A stretch of DNA of 64,000 nucleotides from Acetivibrio cellulolyticus CD2 (GCF_000179595.2 NZ_JH556653.1:1967028-2031027); one strand, 5' to 3'. Shown: positions 1 through 9,418, numbered from the stretch's first letter. The notes: generated from the letters alone by a model not told the origin. Numbers and translations: made by a program.

Positions 1-359
1 GCATCACTCATGTTGATTTTCTTCTTGTCTATGTCAAGTTTGTGGTCCTTTAAGAGCTTGTCCGCAACATCTTTTGTTGTAATAGATCCAAACAGCTTTC
101 CGCTTTCTCCTGCCTTTGTTTTAAATACAACAGTTATAGATTTTAATTTCTCCGCCAAATCCTTTGCCTGCTGCAACTCTTTGGCCTTTTTATTCTTTTC
201 GGCTTCTTTTTTAGTATTCATAACATTTATATTTGCTGAACTTGCCTCTACCGCAAGCCCCTTTGGAAGCAGAAAATTTCTTGCATAACCATCACTTACC
301 TCTACCATGCTTTCCTTTTTGCCCAATCCCTTAACATCAGCTTTTAATATTAGTTTCAT
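1..359 (-). CDS. rplI: 50S ribosomal protein bL9 (3' end outside window)
   Basis: The reverse strand from 359 reads MKLILKADVKGLGKKES, then a segment containing GYARNFLLPKGLA, which is the N-terminal signature of bL9, followed by the lysine-rich connecting helix. bL9 binds domain V of 23S rRNA at the base of the L1 stalk. About 119 codons are present, roughly 80% of the usual ~148 residues; the C-terminal domain ends beyond position 1. The start is an ATG behind GGAGAGATATAAA. It lies 50 bp downstream of the gdpP stop on the same strand, and gdpP-rplI is a conserved Firmicute gene pair, so the two are probably cotranscribed. The call is secure. Confidence 0.97.
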   Translation of the reverse strand, partial: MKLILKADVKGLGKKESMVEVSDGYARNFLLPKGLAVEASSANINVMNTKKEAEKNKKAKELQQAKDLAEKLKSITVVFKTKAGESGKLFGSITTKDVADKLLKDHKLDIDKKKINMSD

Positions 360-409
360 TTTATATCTCTCCTTAAACAATTGATTAATCTATAATACTC
401 TAACAAACC

Positions 410-2419
410 TTAAGTTTCCTCTTTTTTAATATTCTCCATATACTCCAAAATGGCATTCTTCAACTTTTCCTTTGCTTCCTCAATTGACACTCCTTGAAGC
501 TGCGCTCCTGCTACTGTCATATGTCCCCCTCCGCCCAGCTTTTCCAATATCATCTGAACATTTACATCTCCTAGGGATCTACCGCTTATAGAAATGCTGC
601 CATTTATTGAGCTCATAACAAAAGCTGCATTCACACCTGCCAGGCTCACAAGTTGGTCTGCCGCCTGTGCAGCAATCAAAGCGGAATTCCTTATAATTGG
701 AGAACAAACAGAAACTGCAATATTATCCATTAAGATCTCTGCATCCTTAACAGTGTTGGAAATATTGATATACGTATCGATATCATTCTGAAACAACTGC
801 TTAACCGCTACAGTATCAACTCCTTGCCTTCTTAAAAACGCTGCAGCCTCAAAAGTTCTCACTCCGGTCTTAAAGGTAAAGTTTTTGGTATCAACCACAA
901 TTCCTGCATACAAGGCTTCAGACTCTATCGGTTTCAATTTTACCTTTTCCTCTACATATTGCAAAATCTCGGTAACAAGCTCACAAGTCGAGGATGCATA
1001 TGTTTCGTGGTAGGTAAGAACTGCCTCCTGCAAATAATCAGCGCCTCTTCTGTGATGATCGATTACGACAATCTGGTCCGTATATCTGATCAATTCAGGA
1101 GCCTCTGTATATTTAGGTCTGTGGGTATCCACAATAATCAATAAAGTCTTTTTTCCTATCTTATCTAAGGCATCATTGGTCGCAATAAATATATTCTCAT
1201 ATTCGTTGCTTTTCTCCACTTTGGAAACAAACTTATCAATTGTTGGGTTCGAGCTGTTGAGTACAATATAAACTTCCTTATTACGATTCTTAGCCACCCT
1301 GTAAATTCCTACTGCAGCACCCAAACAGTCAATATCACAATTGTAGTGTCCCATTATCATTACATTTGAAGCCTGATCAATGAGCTCTCTTAACGCATAT
1401 GCAATAACCCTTGCTTTTACTCTTGTCCTCTTTTCAAGCTCCCTGGACTTGCCGCCATAAAAGATGAAATCCTTACTATCCTTTATAACTACCTGATCGC
1501 CGCCTCTTCCCAATGCAATATCTATCGAAGCGCTAGCATACTTGAAATTCTCCCAAAAAGACTCTCCATTCAATCCAATCCCCATACTAAGGGTTACCGG
1601 AATTTTATTTCCAAGATTTATTTCTTTCACATTGTCTAAAATCTCAAATCTCTTTTCTTCAAATTCCTTCATATACCTATATTCAAAAACAAACAGGTAT
1701 CTGTCTCTTTCAAATTTCTTAATAATACTGCCGGTATTGCTGACCCACTGATTTATCTTTGCATCAATCTCTGCCAGCATTTGAGGACGCTTTGAGTCTT
1801 CCGTGCTCTGCATCAGGTCGTCGTAGTTGTCTACAACAATAAGTCCTATAGTTACCTTTTCATCATAATACTGTTTTTTCATTTTCACAAGCTCAGTATT
1901 ATCAATAAAATATAGAAGTAGTATAAAACCATCCTCATCAATTTTGCTATCAACTTTTACAAAGTTACCCAAAACATTGTAATTCCTATCGTTCACAACA
2001 ATTTCTTTTGAGAAATTCATCTGCTCGTTCCCAATATTATCAGCGTCCAATTCCTTAACAAAAGAGTGTATTGTTTTCTCAAGCAGATCCACTCCACCAA
2101 AAATCTCTTTAGAAGATGAATTGTACCATATTATAGTTCCATCTACCTCTATTACTACAAGGGGCATTGGAAAATTCAGCAAGGTATCCTTTGTAGCTGT
2201 ATCAATATTTAATGTTAAGTTTTCAATGTATTTGGTAATCTCTTTGTGCCTTATATAATTGGATCTGTAATTATAATACACTAAAAAAATGAATATTACA
2301 AAGCCAGGCAGCGCAATTTTGTAATCCAAATAAGCAATTACTGCCAATAGAATAAATATTGACCAAAGATAAAAGCCCGCCTTTGGAATAAAAATCCCTG
2401 TATGCTTTTTACTGTCCAT
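410..2419 (-). CDS. gdpP: cyclic-di-AMP phosphodiesterase GdpP (DHH family)
   Basis: A 669-aa membrane enzyme expected to hydrolyse the essential second messenger c-di-AMP to pApA (known role of the GdpP/YybT family). Order seen: two N-terminal membrane segments (about 10-50), a PAS-like region (about 75-170), a degenerate GGDEF domain (about 175-310), a DHH domain containing GHYNCDIDCLG and D454-H455-H456, and a C-terminal DHHA1 domain with GGGGHMTVAGAQL. Length matches B. subtilis GdpP (659 aa). I chose the ATG at 2419 (MDSKKHT) because GGAG sits 8 nt before it; a longer frame opens at 2446 but has no ribosome site. It sits between a MazG-like gene and rplI on the same strand. Confidence 0.95.
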   Translation of the reverse strand: MDSKKHTGIFIPKAGFYLWSIFILLAVIAYLDYKIALPGFVIFIFLVYYNYRSNYIRHKEITKYIENLTLNIDTATKDTLLNFPMPLVVIEVDGTIIWYNSSSKEIFGGVDLLEKTIHSFVKELDADNIGNEQMNFSKEIVVNDRNYNVLGNFVKVDSKIDEDGFILLLYFIDNTELVKMKKQYYDEKVTIGLIVVDNYDDLMQSTEDSKRPQMLAEIDAKINQWVSNTGSIIKKFERDRYLFVFEYRYMKEFEEKRFEILDNVKEINLGNKIPVTLSMGIGLNGESFWENFKYASASIDIALGRGGDQVVIKDSKDFIFYGGKSRELEKRTRVKARVIAYALRELIDQASNVMIMGHYNCDIDCLGAAVGIYRVAKNRNKEVYIVLNSSNPTIDKFVSKVEKSNEYENIFIATNDALDKIGKKTLLIIVDTHRPKYTEAPELIRYTDQIVVIDHHRRGADYLQEAVLTYHETYASSTCELVTEILQYVEEKVKLKPIESEALYAGIVVDTKNFTFKTGVRTFEAAAFLRRQGVDTVAVKQLFQNDIDTYINISNTVKDAEILMDNIAVSVCSPIIRNSALIAAQAADQLVSLAGVNAAFVMSSINGSISISGRSLGDVNVQMILEKLGGGGHMTVAGAQLQGVSIEEAKEKLKNAILEYMENIKKEET

Positions 2420-2516
2420 AAATATATCTCCTGTTAAAGGTATCACTATTTAAAAATACAAAATAAATGATCCTTGCATCAATAAACATTTAAAACAGAT
2501 TTTGATACGCTTTTCT

Positions 2517-2855
2517 CTATTGTTTCTTTATCCTTGAACTATTTAAATGTCTTGACAGTTCAGACAAATCTCCATAATGTTTTTCTACATCATGGTTTTC
2601 AATCAGGCCAAGTTTAACTTTATTCTCAATTTTTAATTCAATTGAGTTATAGCTTATACCTAAACGCCTGCCTAACAAATAGCATATCAATATTATATTT
2701 GACAAAGTATCGGAAACAGATTCATGCACTTCTTCCTTAACCCCGTTTACCAAAACCTTGAACAAATTTGCAATATCCGTTAGAAGTTCACTTTTAAGCC
2801 ATTCAATTATTTTGATATTCCTGGTTATGTCAATTTCCTTGTCGAACAAAGCCAT
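2517..2855 (-). CDS. MazG-like family protein
   Basis: A 112-aa all-helical protein. The segment EEVHESVSDTLSNIILICYL resembles the EExxE...D metal-binding core of MazG-type nucleotide pyrophosphohydrolases, and the short length and position near gdpP/rplI match the small Clostridial MazG-like family. The canonical ExxE...ExxD set is not complete by eye, so catalytic activity is uncertain. It is upstream of gdpP on the same strand with a gap of about 97 bp, so cotranscription is possible. Function would be hydrolysis of non-canonical NTPs if active; this is inference. Confidence 0.7.
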   Translation of the reverse strand: MALFDKEIDITRNIKIIEWLKSELLTDIANLFKVLVNGVKEEVHESVSDTLSNIILICYLLGRRLGISYNSIELKIENKVKLGLIENHDVEKHYGDLSELSRHLNSSRIKKQ

Positions 2856-2986
2856 AAAACCACTCCACTAGAATTTAATAATTACAAACAACATGTGCCA
2901 TATATTATAACATTAATAATTTTTCAAGTGTGTAATTTCCCAAAAAAACATTAAGTTAAATTTATGATACATGAGTAATTTTTCAT

Positions 2987-3820
2987 CTATTCCCTATCAA
3001 ATTCAGGATAAGAACCCAGGAACTTATAAAATGAAGCTTTTCTTTGAACCATGGTCAAAGCATCTCTTATATCATCATCCTCAATATGGCCTTTCAAATC
3101 TATAAAAAATATATATTTTCCAAGTTTATTCTTTGCAGGTCTTGACTCAATCCTGGTCATATTTATATCCCACAGACTGAAAATATCCAATACTCTATAG
3201 AGGCTTCCCGGCCTGTCTTCTGTGGAAAACACTATCGAAGTCTTGTTCTTTGCAGCTTTTTGAGCAGCTTCTTTTGATACTACCACAAACCTGGTAAAGT
3301 TATTCTTACTGTCTTGAATGCCTTCAGCTATGATATCTAGACCATATACTTTTGCTGCGGTACTCGAGCCTATAGCTGCCATATTAAAATTAGCCTCAGC
3401 AACTTCCCTTGCAGCCTCTGCAGTACTATATATAAATCTTATTTCAGCATTAGGAAAATTAGATTCCAGGTAATTTCTACACTGGCCGATTGGCTGCGGG
3501 TGCGAAAGAATGTGTTTAATTCCATCGAGCTCTGTACCTTTCCTGATCAAAAGATTTTGCTTCACTTCGATGGCAATCTCAGCTTTTATTTTAAGATCAA
3601 CATCGGTTGCAAGAGTATCTAATGTTGCACTTACTGCACCTTCCAATGAATTCTCAATTGGCACTATTCCCTCATCAATTTCATCTCTATTTACTGCATA
3701 AATTATTTCAGCAAAAGTATTATAGGCACACTCAATAAAATCATTATTTCCTTTTTTATATTCAAGCAAAGCTTCCTGTGAAAAAGTACCTTTAGGTCCT
3801 AAAAATCCGATTTTCAACAT
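2987..3820 (-). CDS. pheA: prephenate dehydratase
   Basis: A 277-aa cytoplasmic enzyme converting prephenate to phenylpyruvate in phenylalanine synthesis. The N-terminus (IGFLGPKGTFSQEALL) and the catalytic T176-R177-F178 motif identify the PDT domain (1-182). Residues 195-277 form an ACT domain with the E225-S-R-P228 motif that binds phenylalanine for feedback inhibition. It is a stand-alone dehydratase without a chorismate mutase domain, the usual Gram-positive form. The ATG at 3820 follows GGGGATTTAT. It is transcribed alone, divergent from the permease at 4057. Confidence 0.96.
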   Translation of the reverse strand: MLKIGFLGPKGTFSQEALLEYKKGNNDFIECAYNTFAEIIYAVNRDEIDEGIVPIENSLEGAVSATLDTLATDVDLKIKAEIAIEVKQNLLIRKGTELDGIKHILSHPQPIGQCRNYLESNFPNAEIRFIYSTAEAAREVAEANFNMAAIGSSTAAKVYGLDIIAEGIQDSKNNFTRFVVVSKEAAQKAAKNKTSIVFSTEDRPGSLYRVLDIFSLWDINMTRIESRPAKNKLGKYIFFIDLKGHIEDDDIRDALTMVQRKASFYKFLGSYPEFDRE

Positions 3821-3981
3821 ATAAATCCCCTTTTTTCAGTATCGCAAACATTATTTATATAATAACACTATTTAGTAAAGTTTTAAATATGTCATCTCAA
3901 CATTGATTATAAGGAACAATTGAAAATTACTTCAGATTTTCTCATGGCCGAATTTATATTTTCAGCATTCATATATACATA

Positions 3982-4009
3982 TTGTGATTTGGTCAAAATA
4001 TGTTATTAT
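3982..4009 (+). promoter_or_regulatory. putative promoter of the AI-2E-type permease gene
   Basis: TTGTGA at 3982-3987 and TATTAT at 4004-4009 are separated by 16 bp and lie 48 bp upstream of the ATG at 4057. This resembles a sigma-A promoter. Read by eye only. Confidence 0.45.
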
Positions 4010-4056
4010 TTATCTTGATGCTTTTAATATTTTATCGTAATCGGAGGTAATGAAAA

Positions 4057-5154
4057 ATGTGGTTCAATCATAAATTTTTCAAATATGGAGTAGGTACTTT
4101 ACTTACTTTACTAATAATATTTATGTTTGGGAAAATAGACTTTTTTCTTTTACCGTTCAGGAAACTGGTAGCAGCAATATTTGCACCAATCCTTGCCTCA
4201 CTTATACTTTATTATATTCTAAGACCTCTAGTAAGATTATTTCAAAAATTCCGAATTCCAAAAACCGCTTCAATAGTAATTACTTTTATAGTTGCAATTA
4301 TTCTCATTATAGCAATAGGTACAAATATTGGCGTAATTGTGGTTGAACAGTTTGATGATCTTATGTCCGAACTATATACCAATTTTGACATTTCATACTT
4401 TTCAAGAGATGCTTTTATGAATAATAAAATCTTTGAGTATTTACCCATAGATAAACTCGAACAAAAAGGCATGGAAATACTTGACAGCCTTATGAACAAT
4501 TCAAAAAACTTCTTTATGGGCATTCTGTCAACAGTTACAAATATAAGCACCATAATTCTAATGATTCCATTCATACTCTTTTACTTTCTAAAAGACGATG
4601 AAGAATTTAGTAAAAACCTTATTGAGCATCTTCCAAAAAAGCATGTTGCAAATGTGGAAAAAATATTGTATGACATCGACAAAGCTCTTTCTTCCTACCT
4701 TGTAGGGCAGATGACTGTTGCTATGGCCGATGGAATACTTATGTTCATTGGTTATTTAATAATCGGCATAAAATACCCTTTGATTTTATCGATTTTTGTA
4801 GTAATTACAGCTATTATTCCCTTCTTTGGGCCATACATTGGTATTATCCCTGCTATATTCGTTGGTCTGACTATGAATCCACTAATGGCCGTTAAAGTTT
4901 TCCTTCTCGAGACAATAGTACAACAAATTGACGGAAATTTTATAGCGCCACAGATCATGAGACAAAAGCTTAACGTACATCCTGTCACTGTAATCCTTCT
5001 TCTTATGATAGGATCTGCTTTATATGGTTTTGTCGGGCTACTGATAGTAGTACCTGTATATGCAGCTTTATCAGTTACCATTAAAAATGTCTACAGAATA
5101 TATAAGGTAGAAAAATTAAATCATAGTAAATTAAAACCTACTGATTTGACCTAA
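4057..5154 (+). CDS. AI-2E family transporter (YtvI/TqsA-like permease)
   Basis: A 365-aa integral membrane protein with an N-terminal pair of membrane helices, a polar domain (about 95-160, containing EQFDDLMSELY and later LSSYLVGQ) and a C-terminal helical bundle with PFFGPYIGIIPAI and the conserved FIAPQIMRQKLNVHP stretch. These are hallmarks of the AI-2E/UPF0118 permease family (PF01594), whose members export AI-2 or act as Na+/H+ antiporters; the substrate here cannot be told. The ATG at 4057 has GGAGG 9 nt upstream. It is monocistronic, ending at a hairpin near 5221. Confidence 0.9.
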   Translation: MWFNHKFFKYGVGTLLTLLIIFMFGKIDFFLLPFRKLVAAIFAPILASLILYYILRPLVRLFQKFRIPKTASIVITFIVAIILIIAIGTNIGVIVVEQFDDLMSELYTNFDISYFSRDAFMNNKIFEYLPIDKLEQKGMEILDSLMNNSKNFFMGILSTVTNISTIILMIPFILFYFLKDDEEFSKNLIEHLPKKHVANVEKILYDIDKALSSYLVGQMTVAMADGILMFIGYLIIGIKYPLILSIFVVITAIIPFFGPYIGIIPAIFVGLTMNPLMAVKVFLLETIVQQIDGNFIAPQIMRQKLNVHPVTVILLLMIGSALYGFVGLLIVVPVYAALSVTIKNVYRIYKVEKLNHSKLKPTDLT

Positions 5155-5220
5155 CCACTTTTTATTATTTATACACATTTGCCAATTCACTTTAATTTCT
5201 CTGGCAAATTATTTAATGAC

Positions 5221-5266
5221 AAAAAAACGGCAGGCAACATTGAAATTCGTCTTCATGCTGCCTGCG
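5221..5266 (-). terminator. Rho-independent terminator between convergent genes
   Basis: GCAGGCA/TGCCTGC forms a stem extended by CAT/ATG and GAA/TTC with small bulges. On the reverse strand the stem is followed by seven T residues (5221-5227), so it best serves the gene ending at 5298. It may also stop the forward permease transcript, though the forward T-tract is weaker. Confidence 0.8.
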
Positions 5267-5297
5267 ATTATTATTTCTCAGATAATAACTAATTTGC

Positions 5298-6461
5298 TCA
5301 CTTCAGCTTTTCTCCAATTACAACGATTTGACCTTCCGATACCCAATCCACGCTTGTATTAAGAGATTCACCGATAAATCTGAGTGGTACTACCGTCCTT
5401 CCATTTACTATCTTTGCAGGTACATCGAGTTTTAAAGGACTTCCGTTAACATACGCTGTTGTGTTTCCGATTGTCAATTCTATAACTATACCATCTTTTT
5501 TGACAGTAACCTTTTTAGTATCCTCATCCCATGACACTTCTGCTCCTAAGCCTTCTGCAATAGCTCTGAATGCCACAAGAGTTCTTCCGCTTTCAATAAA
5601 GGGATGTTCACCCTGCTCAAACCCTGTCTTAATACCATTGATATATAAGCTAATAACTTGTTCTTCACTACTGCCAAGCACTTTACCGAGTTTTTCATAC
5701 TTAGCAATGTCTACACTCTTGCCATCCACCCTTACAAGCTCTTCTAAAATTCCCACAGCATTATCCTTAAGGGCTCTTATATCTTCCATATATTGATTTA
5801 CTTTAGTTGAACCTTCACCATACTGCTTAATATAGTCCGGCATATTAGCTTTAACATTTTCCAGTTGGTTTATAGTCTCTTCAAGCTCTGTTTCAATTTC
5901 TGTATAGTACTTATCCTCGTCACTCAGTTTTATACTGCTTACCTTTATGGCTTTGGTCATATAAGCACTCGGACTGGTATCCTCTACTCCGGATATAATT
6001 ACAACTTTACCTGCATACTCGCTGAAATTATATTCTCCTGTAAGCCTGAATCCTTTCAATTCGTAAAAACCACCTTCTAAGGTGTTTAACAAAATTGTGC
6101 CCTCTAAGACCAATTGTTCCTCCCCTGCCGGCAAACCATCAGCATTCACCTCGGTTATTGAAGAAACTTTAATTGCCTTATTCATAAAAATGCTCATGGA
6201 ATTGCTGAGTTCTCCGTTTACAACTACCCTCTTGCCTTCATATTTACTGAAATCATACCCTCCCTCAAGCCTATAGCCATTCACCTCATAATAACCTGTT
6301 TCAAGTCTTTTATAGGTTACAACACCCGTAATGTTTAGCTGGTTGGATTCCTTTGCCGCAGGTGTTGATGTGCTGTTTTCTCCTACTGCAAAAGCACATA
6401 ACGGGCATGCCGCAATAGCTGCAATTAAGGTAAAAATCATAATCTTCTTACGCTCTTTCAT
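5298..6461 (-). CDS. secreted protein with two beta repeats and a copper-amine-oxidase-N domain
   Basis: A 387-aa protein with a signal peptide (KKIMIFTLIAAIAACPLCAFA). Two ~65-residue repeats follow (about 43-110 and 118-183), each containing G-Y/F-Y-E-(V/L)-x-G-(Y/F)-R-L and ending in KAIKVSSI, so the region arose by internal duplication. A helical linker (about 190-260) leads to a C-terminal copper-amine-oxidase-N domain (about 280-385; FIESGRTLVAFRAIAEGLGA and RTVVPLRFIGESL), a common envelope module in Clostridia and Paenibacillus that is not itself an oxidase. The ATG at 6461 has AGGAG at 7 nt; the ATG at 6467 is too close to that site. Function unknown. Confidence 0.85.
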   Translation of the reverse strand: MKERKKIMIFTLIAAIAACPLCAFAVGENSTSTPAAKESNQLNITGVVTYKRLETGYYEVNGYRLEGGYDFSKYEGKRVVVNGELSNSMSIFMNKAIKVSSITEVNADGLPAGEEQLVLEGTILLNTLEGGFYELKGFRLTGEYNFSEYAGKVVIISGVEDTSPSAYMTKAIKVSSIKLSDEDKYYTEIETELEETINQLENVKANMPDYIKQYGEGSTKVNQYMEDIRALKDNAVGILEELVRVDGKSVDIAKYEKLGKVLGSSEEQVISLYINGIKTGFEQGEHPFIESGRTLVAFRAIAEGLGAEVSWDEDTKKVTVKKDGIVIELTIGNTTAYVNGSPLKLDVPAKIVNGRTVVPLRFIGESLNTSVDWVSEGQIVVIGEKLK

Positions 6462-6524
6462 AGACATTCTCCTTTCACTTCAAAGCTTTTATTTTTTTAG
6501 ACGTAAATCTTTTTAAAAAAGTTC

Positions 6525-6559
6525 ATGCATTATAATATCGGTTGAATGCATTATAATAT
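6525..6559. repeat. 14-bp direct repeat pair with embedded TATAAT
   Basis: ATGCATTATAATAT occurs at 6525-6538 and 6546-6559, a 21-bp period (two helical turns). The core ATTATAAT is itself palindromic, so each copy offers a -10-like element in both directions within the divergent 6468-6755 region. The copies could be operators or a duplicated promoter element. Confidence 0.6.
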
Positions 6560-6578
6560 AAAATGGTCTAATTTCCAA
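6550..6578 (-). promoter_or_regulatory. putative promoter of the copper-amine-oxidase-N protein gene
   Basis: On the reverse strand TTGGAA (6573-6578) and TATAAT (6550-6555) are 17 bp apart. The -10 element falls inside the second 14-bp direct repeat. The start codon is about 90 bp downstream. Confidence 0.45.
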
Positions 6579-6659
6579 TATCTGAGTACATTTATTTAGC
6601 ATCAACTTGATATAAGAAATGAAAATTTCCTTATGCAAGAGTTTTCATATTTTTTCTTC

Positions 6660-6687
6660 TTGACTAACACTGGATAAATGTTACAAT
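6660..6687 (+). promoter_or_regulatory. putative promoter of the 226-aa secreted protein gene
   Basis: TTGACT (6660-6665) and TACAAT (6682-6687) with a 16-bp spacer lie about 70 bp upstream of the start at 6756. Confidence 0.5.
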
Positions 6688-6755
6688 TAGCAAAGAAGCT
6701 ATATAAAGAAAGTACTTTGACAATCAAAGAAATTACGGAGGAATGGTAAATTATT

Positions 6756-7436
6756 ATGAATAAAAGAATATGGATCATTAGTTCGATTGCATTAGCTTCG
6801 CTTGTTGCCTTCTCTGAAACATATATAGTTTCACATGCTGATGAAAAATCTATAAACCCAGAATTGGATGAGTTAATAGCAGTAAGGCAAGAATACATAA
6901 GTAAAGGCAAAGAAGTACCTGATAATATAGAGAAAAAAGTTGAATTAGAAACTGAATTTAGTAAAAAGTTGAAAGAACAACATGAAAAGTGTGAAAAGCA
7001 AGTAGCTGATTTAGAAAAAAACAGAAATTCTGCGCCAAATTATAACAAGGCCAATATAAAACAAGGGAATGATGCTCGACCAGCTGACAGTATAAAAATT
7101 ACTACAAACCCTGAAGAAAGCAAAATGGCAACAGTGTTCGGCGAAGACCTTATACGCGATATGGATTTTACCACTGTTGCAGGTACTGAATATAATATAT
7201 TGCTAGCCGGTTGTGAATTAGATAGTACAACAGGCATAATAATTAACAAAGTATATTGCAAAGATTCATTTAGTGTTAAGTATGATAAATTGAGGTATGC
7301 TGGTAGAGGTAAAGTAACATTTGAATCTATTTGTAGTAAGTATAATATAGTGACATTTAGTTATGGTGACAATAAAAAAGGTTATTTTGACCTAAATGAC
7401 AATAAAGCAATTTTTGAGGAATATAAAGCAAAATAA
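6756..7436 (+). CDS. secreted or membrane-anchored protein of unknown function
   Basis: A 226-aa protein that I do not recognise. The N-terminus (IWIISSIALASLVAFSETYI) looks like a signal peptide or anchor; residues 30-95 are highly charged, Lys/Glu-rich and probably coiled coil; residues 120-226 look like a mixed beta domain with many Tyr and Asn. GGAGG lies 13 nt before the ATG, which is long; another ATG nearer to it is out of frame and stops after six codons, so it could be a leader peptide. The gene ends 25 bp from the convergent synthase gene, with no obvious hairpin between. Confidence 0.6.
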   Translation: MNKRIWIISSIALASLVAFSETYIVSHADEKSINPELDELIAVRQEYISKGKEVPDNIEKKVELETEFSKKLKEQHEKCEKQVADLEKNRNSAPNYNKANIKQGNDARPADSIKITTNPEESKMATVFGEDLIRDMDFTTVAGTEYNILLAGCELDSTTGIIINKVYCKDSFSVKYDKLRYAGRGKVTFESICSKYNIVTFSYGDNKKGYFDLNDNKAIFEEYKAK

Positions 7437-7461
7437 TCAGACGACTATCACTAGACGGTCA

Positions 7462-8985
7462 TTACCAATTCTCAACGTCATTGTTATAATATTCAATTAA
7501 TGCCGGTTTAAACATATCATTTATCTTTATAGTATCTAAATCAACCTTTTCATCTTTTCCAAAAACAAACAGGCTCTTTATGTTTTCATCTGTAAGATAT
7601 TTCGTTTGTATTTCCAAATTTCCAGTGCTAACCTCTCCATCATATACAAGGTTAAATCCCCATTCTCCAAATGCCGGCACCTGTATATGATATGGAATTA
7701 CGTTTTTAAATTGAGTTGACAAGGTTTTATTAATACACCAAAAAGACTTTTTTGCATAATACGGACTTGTAGATTGTACAACAGCAACTCCATCTTTATT
7801 CAAATTGGCCTTAACATAATTATAAAAAACGTTGGTATATAATTTATTTAAAACTTCAGTATTCGGGTCCGGCAAATCAATAACTATAACATCAAACTTG
7901 TTTTCATTCTTAGACACATATAAATAAGCATCTTCATTTAAAATTGTAACTTTCTTGTCAGATAAAGATGCTTCATTTAGTCCTGCTATTTGTTTATTGT
8001 TTTTGCACAATTCGGTCATTTCTGCATCAATATCTACTAAAACAATTTCTTTGACATCTTTATACTTTAACATCTCCCTTGCCGCTAGCCCATCGCCTCC
8101 ACCTAATATCAAAATTCTTTGGTGGTTTTTTGCAAACATAAAGGGGATATGGACTAGGGCCTCATGATACCTATATTCATCAACTGAACTAAATTGTATA
8201 TTTCCATCTAAAAACAATCTCAAATCATCTTTGTGTTTAGTCATAACAATTTTTTGATACATAGTTTGCTTTGAGTAGATTATATCATCCCTGTATAGCC
8301 CATCTTCAATCTTAGTTGCAATAATGCCTCCATTCAATAAAAACCCCGTTATTATCAAAAAAGCCACTATTATAATAATCCGTATCTTTTTATAAGATTT
8401 TATAAACATCCTATATTTGTATAAAATTAAGAAAGATACAAATATATTTATGCAGCCAACAAGAAAGGATGTTGTGATAAAACCTAATTGAGGAAACAAA
8501 ATCAATGGAAAAGCAAGAGAGCCTAGCAATCCACCAATATAGTCAAAGGTAAAAATATTGGCAAGATTTATTCTTATGTTACTGTTATTTTCTTCAATTA
8601 TACGCGTAAGTAAAGGTATCTCAAGTCCAACCAAAATTCCTATTGCTATTATTATTAAGTACATAACCAAATAGTAAATTTTAGTATAGATATTCGACAT
8701 AAAAAGGATAAAGGTGGAGAATCCACCTAATAACCCTGTTGACAACTCTATAAAAATAAATTTGTTAAACAAGTTTTCTTTTACAAATTTCGAAATATAT
8801 GAGCCTATTCCCATAGCACTCATATACAAGCCAATTGTAACAGAAAATTGCTTTATGCTGTCTCCATTTAGATAAGTACTTATGCTGCTTATCATAAGTT
8901 CATATATGATTGAGCAGATAGATATCAATAGGGTCGCAACTAATAATAGTCTGCCATCAAATTTTTTTTCATTTGTATCTTGCAT
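7462..8985 (-). CDS. membrane-fused spermidine synthase-like aminopropyltransferase
   Basis: A 507-aa protein with an N-terminal bundle of about seven membrane helices (12-220) and a C-terminal Rossmann-type aminopropyltransferase domain (about 230-480). The enzyme domain carries FLDGNIQFSSVDEYRYHEA (polyamine-binding segment), LILGGGDGLAAREML (decarboxylated-SAM site) and VIDLPDPNTEVLNKLYT. In the family this domain transfers an aminopropyl group to putrescine or a similar amine; the membrane half suggests the product is made or delivered at the membrane. The ATG at 8985 has GGAG 9 nt upstream and is 1 bp past the preceding DUF350 stop. It is the last gene of a four-gene operon. Confidence 0.88.
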   Translation of the reverse strand: MQDTNEKKFDGRLLLVATLLISICSIIYELMISSISTYLNGDSIKQFSVTIGLYMSAMGIGSYISKFVKENLFNKFIFIELSTGLLGGFSTFILFMSNIYTKIYYLVMYLIIIAIGILVGLEIPLLTRIIEENNSNIRINLANIFTFDYIGGLLGSLAFPLILFPQLGFITTSFLVGCINIFVSFLILYKYRMFIKSYKKIRIIIIVAFLIITGFLLNGGIIATKIEDGLYRDDIIYSKQTMYQKIVMTKHKDDLRLFLDGNIQFSSVDEYRYHEALVHIPFMFAKNHQRILILGGGDGLAAREMLKYKDVKEIVLVDIDAEMTELCKNNKQIAGLNEASLSDKKVTILNEDAYLYVSKNENKFDVIVIDLPDPNTEVLNKLYTNVFYNYVKANLNKDGVAVVQSTSPYYAKKSFWCINKTLSTQFKNVIPYHIQVPAFGEWGFNLVYDGEVSTGNLEIQTKYLTDENIKSLFVFGKDEKVDLDTIKINDMFKPALIEYYNNDVENW

Positions 8986-8986
8986 T

Positions 8987-9190
8987 TTATAATACTCCGC
9001 TCATTATAATTGCTATTGCAATAAAATATCCGGCTACCATAATTCCTGCTGCCTTGTTATGGTTGTCAATTTCTTCATTCAAATTATAATGTTTATTCTT
9101 GGCTAAAATAAAGTATCCTCCTATACAGAATAATACCCCTATAGCCACATATACCAATATTTCAAATATCTTAATCATAATATCCTGCAT
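8987..9190 (-). CDS. DUF350 (UPF0719) family small membrane protein
   Basis: A 67-aa protein with two membrane helices (about 8-28 and 46-66) joined by a polar loop and the sequence NHNKAAGIMVAGYFIAIAI, which matches the NxAAGI...G core of DUF350. It is paralogous to the 65-aa neighbour upstream; full DUF350 proteins usually have four helices, so the two half-size proteins may pair. Strong AAGGAG at 8 nt. Part of the operon with DUF4178 and the synthase. Confidence 0.8.
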   Translation of the reverse strand: MQDIMIKIFEILVYVAIGVLFCIGGYFILAKNKHYNLNEEIDNHNKAAGIMVAGYFIAIAIIMSGVL

Positions 9191-9203
9191 ATTGTTTTCT
9201 CCT

Positions 9204-9401
9204 TTACATTATTACTGTTCTTATAATTATTGCAACCGAAATGTATATACCTGCCAGCATAAATCCTGCTGCCGGGTTTTTTTCTTTAATTTCCTTTGGG
9301 AAATCATACGGAACTACTAAATCAATTAAAAATGTAGCCGCAAACATGCAAATGATCCCAAACAATCCATAAATAAGTGTTTCTAAAATTTCATATCCCA
9401 T
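9204..9401 (-). CDS. DUF350 (UPF0719) family small membrane protein, second copy
   Basis: A 65-aa protein with two membrane helices and the motif KNPAAGFMLAGIYISVAIII, parallel to KAAGIMVAGYFIAIAI in the other copy. AAGGAGG lies 7 nt before the ATG. Stop and next start are 13 bp apart, so translation is probably coupled. DUF350 proteins are repeatedly found with DUF4178, PspA and polyamine-linked enzymes (established genomic association); their molecular role is unknown. Confidence 0.8.
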   Translation of the reverse strand: MGYEILETLIYGLFGIICMFAATFLIDLVVPYDFPKEIKEKNPAAGFMLAGIYISVAIIIRTVIM

Positions 9402-9418
9402 CTTGCTGCCTCCTTTTT

